Part shown: positions 6,600-6,669 of the stretch, in pieces
Position numbering within the stretch: position 1 is the first letter of the stretch
Layout of the letters: each line of letters starts with the position of its first letter
Assembly: GCA_002748225.1 (NCBI GenBank)
Contig: PDRU01000047.1
Coordinates: forward strand, 1 to 6,669
Length of the DNA stretch: 6,669 nt
From: Spirochaetales bacterium
GTDB taxonomy: Bacteria; Spirochaetota; Spirochaetia; DSM-2461
Direction of reading: 5' to 3'
The notes under the pieces: model-generated
Told to the model about the DNA's origin: nothing
What the model saw: only the letters and a program-made list of their open reading frames with translations
Databases searched by the model: none
Program-made: the position numbers and the translations under genes

Positions 6600-6619
6600 G
6601 CCCCGCAGCGCGGCTCAGG
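6595..6619. terminator. Palindrome between convergent genes, possible bidirectional terminator
   Basis: CCTGAGCC (6595-6602) and GGCTCAGG (6612-6619) are perfect inverted repeats with a nine-base loop. An alternative pairing nests CCGC-AGC-GCGG inside the outer CCTGAG/CTCAGG stem. The stem is strong, but neither strand shows a clean T-run after it, so termination would be non-canonical or Rho-assisted. It sits exactly where the GH36 gene and the probable minus-strand gene end. Confidence 0.45.
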
Positions 6620-6669
6620 GAATGTACTGCAGGGCCAGGTGAATCTGGCGCTCGGTGCCCGAAACAATG
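6615..6669 (-). CDS. C-terminal end of a probable convergent gene, rest outside window
   Basis: On the minus strand, the last 17 codons of an open frame enter from the right edge and end at TGA (6615-6617), reading IVSGTERQIHLALQYIP. Codon use is like the neighbours (many C- or G-ending codons), and the peptide looks like a protein end rather than noise. The plus strand offers no comparable frame here. The fragment is too short to name a family. Being only 17 codons, it could still be a chance open frame. Confidence 0.45.
   Translation of the reverse strand, partial: IVSGTERQIHLALQYIP

Noticed and set aside
1..6669. Search for CRISPR repeats, tRNA genes, insertion-sequence ends, attachment sites and prophage genes
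   Set aside because: No regularly spaced repeats, cloverleaf-like segments, transposase frames or terminal inverted repeats were seen; gene density and composition are uniform.

Overview
This 6.7-kb stretch is an ordinary-looking bacterial chromosome segment with moderately high GC (estimated by eye in the mid-50s percent). Coding is dense and even in composition. I see no mobile elements, tRNA or rRNA genes, CRISPR arrays or obvious foreign DNA. The Hsp33 homologue has the long N-terminus and the 'SHSLGPLETMLLGQ' and 'GPVGSLSVEADS' style segments that I associate with spirochaetes. The acyltransferase plus zinc-ribbon (DUF6320-like) pair is one I associate with Clostridia and spirochaetes. 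My best guess is a free-living or host-associated member of Spirochaetota; this is inference from memory, not a search.

Layout: (1) The left part, on the minus strand, is a two-gene operon. A condensation/alcohol-acetyltransferase-like enzyme with an HxxxDG motif is followed 11 bases later by a zinc-ribbon membrane protein that runs off the left edge. (2) Reading the opposite way, with its start codon one base from that of the acyltransferase, is a 12-helix MFS transporter. It is followed after 23 bases by hslO (Hsp33, the redox-regulated chaperone with its CxC...CxxC zinc site). (3) A near-consensus sigma-70 promoter with an extended -10 then opens a second plus-strand transcript. This encodes a small unrecognised acidic protein, probably starting at TTG, directly abutting a 686-residue GH36 glycoside hydrolase. 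(4) At the right edge, a palindrome holds the stop codon of the hydrolase and, in mirrored position, the stop codon of what looks like a convergent minus-strand gene cut off by the window.

How the genes work together: the acyltransferase and zinc-ribbon membrane protein probably act together on an unidentified membrane or lipid-linked substrate. The small protein and the GH36 enzyme are translated from one message, and the enzyme probably releases sugars from alpha-galactoside-like oligosaccharides. The MFS permease could import such a substrate, but it sits in a different transcript, so that link is weak. Hsp33 is a housekeeping stress chaperone.

The most interesting point is the GH36 enzyme. 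It keeps both catalytic aspartates but has changed several residues that normally recognise galactose, which hints at a different sugar specificity.
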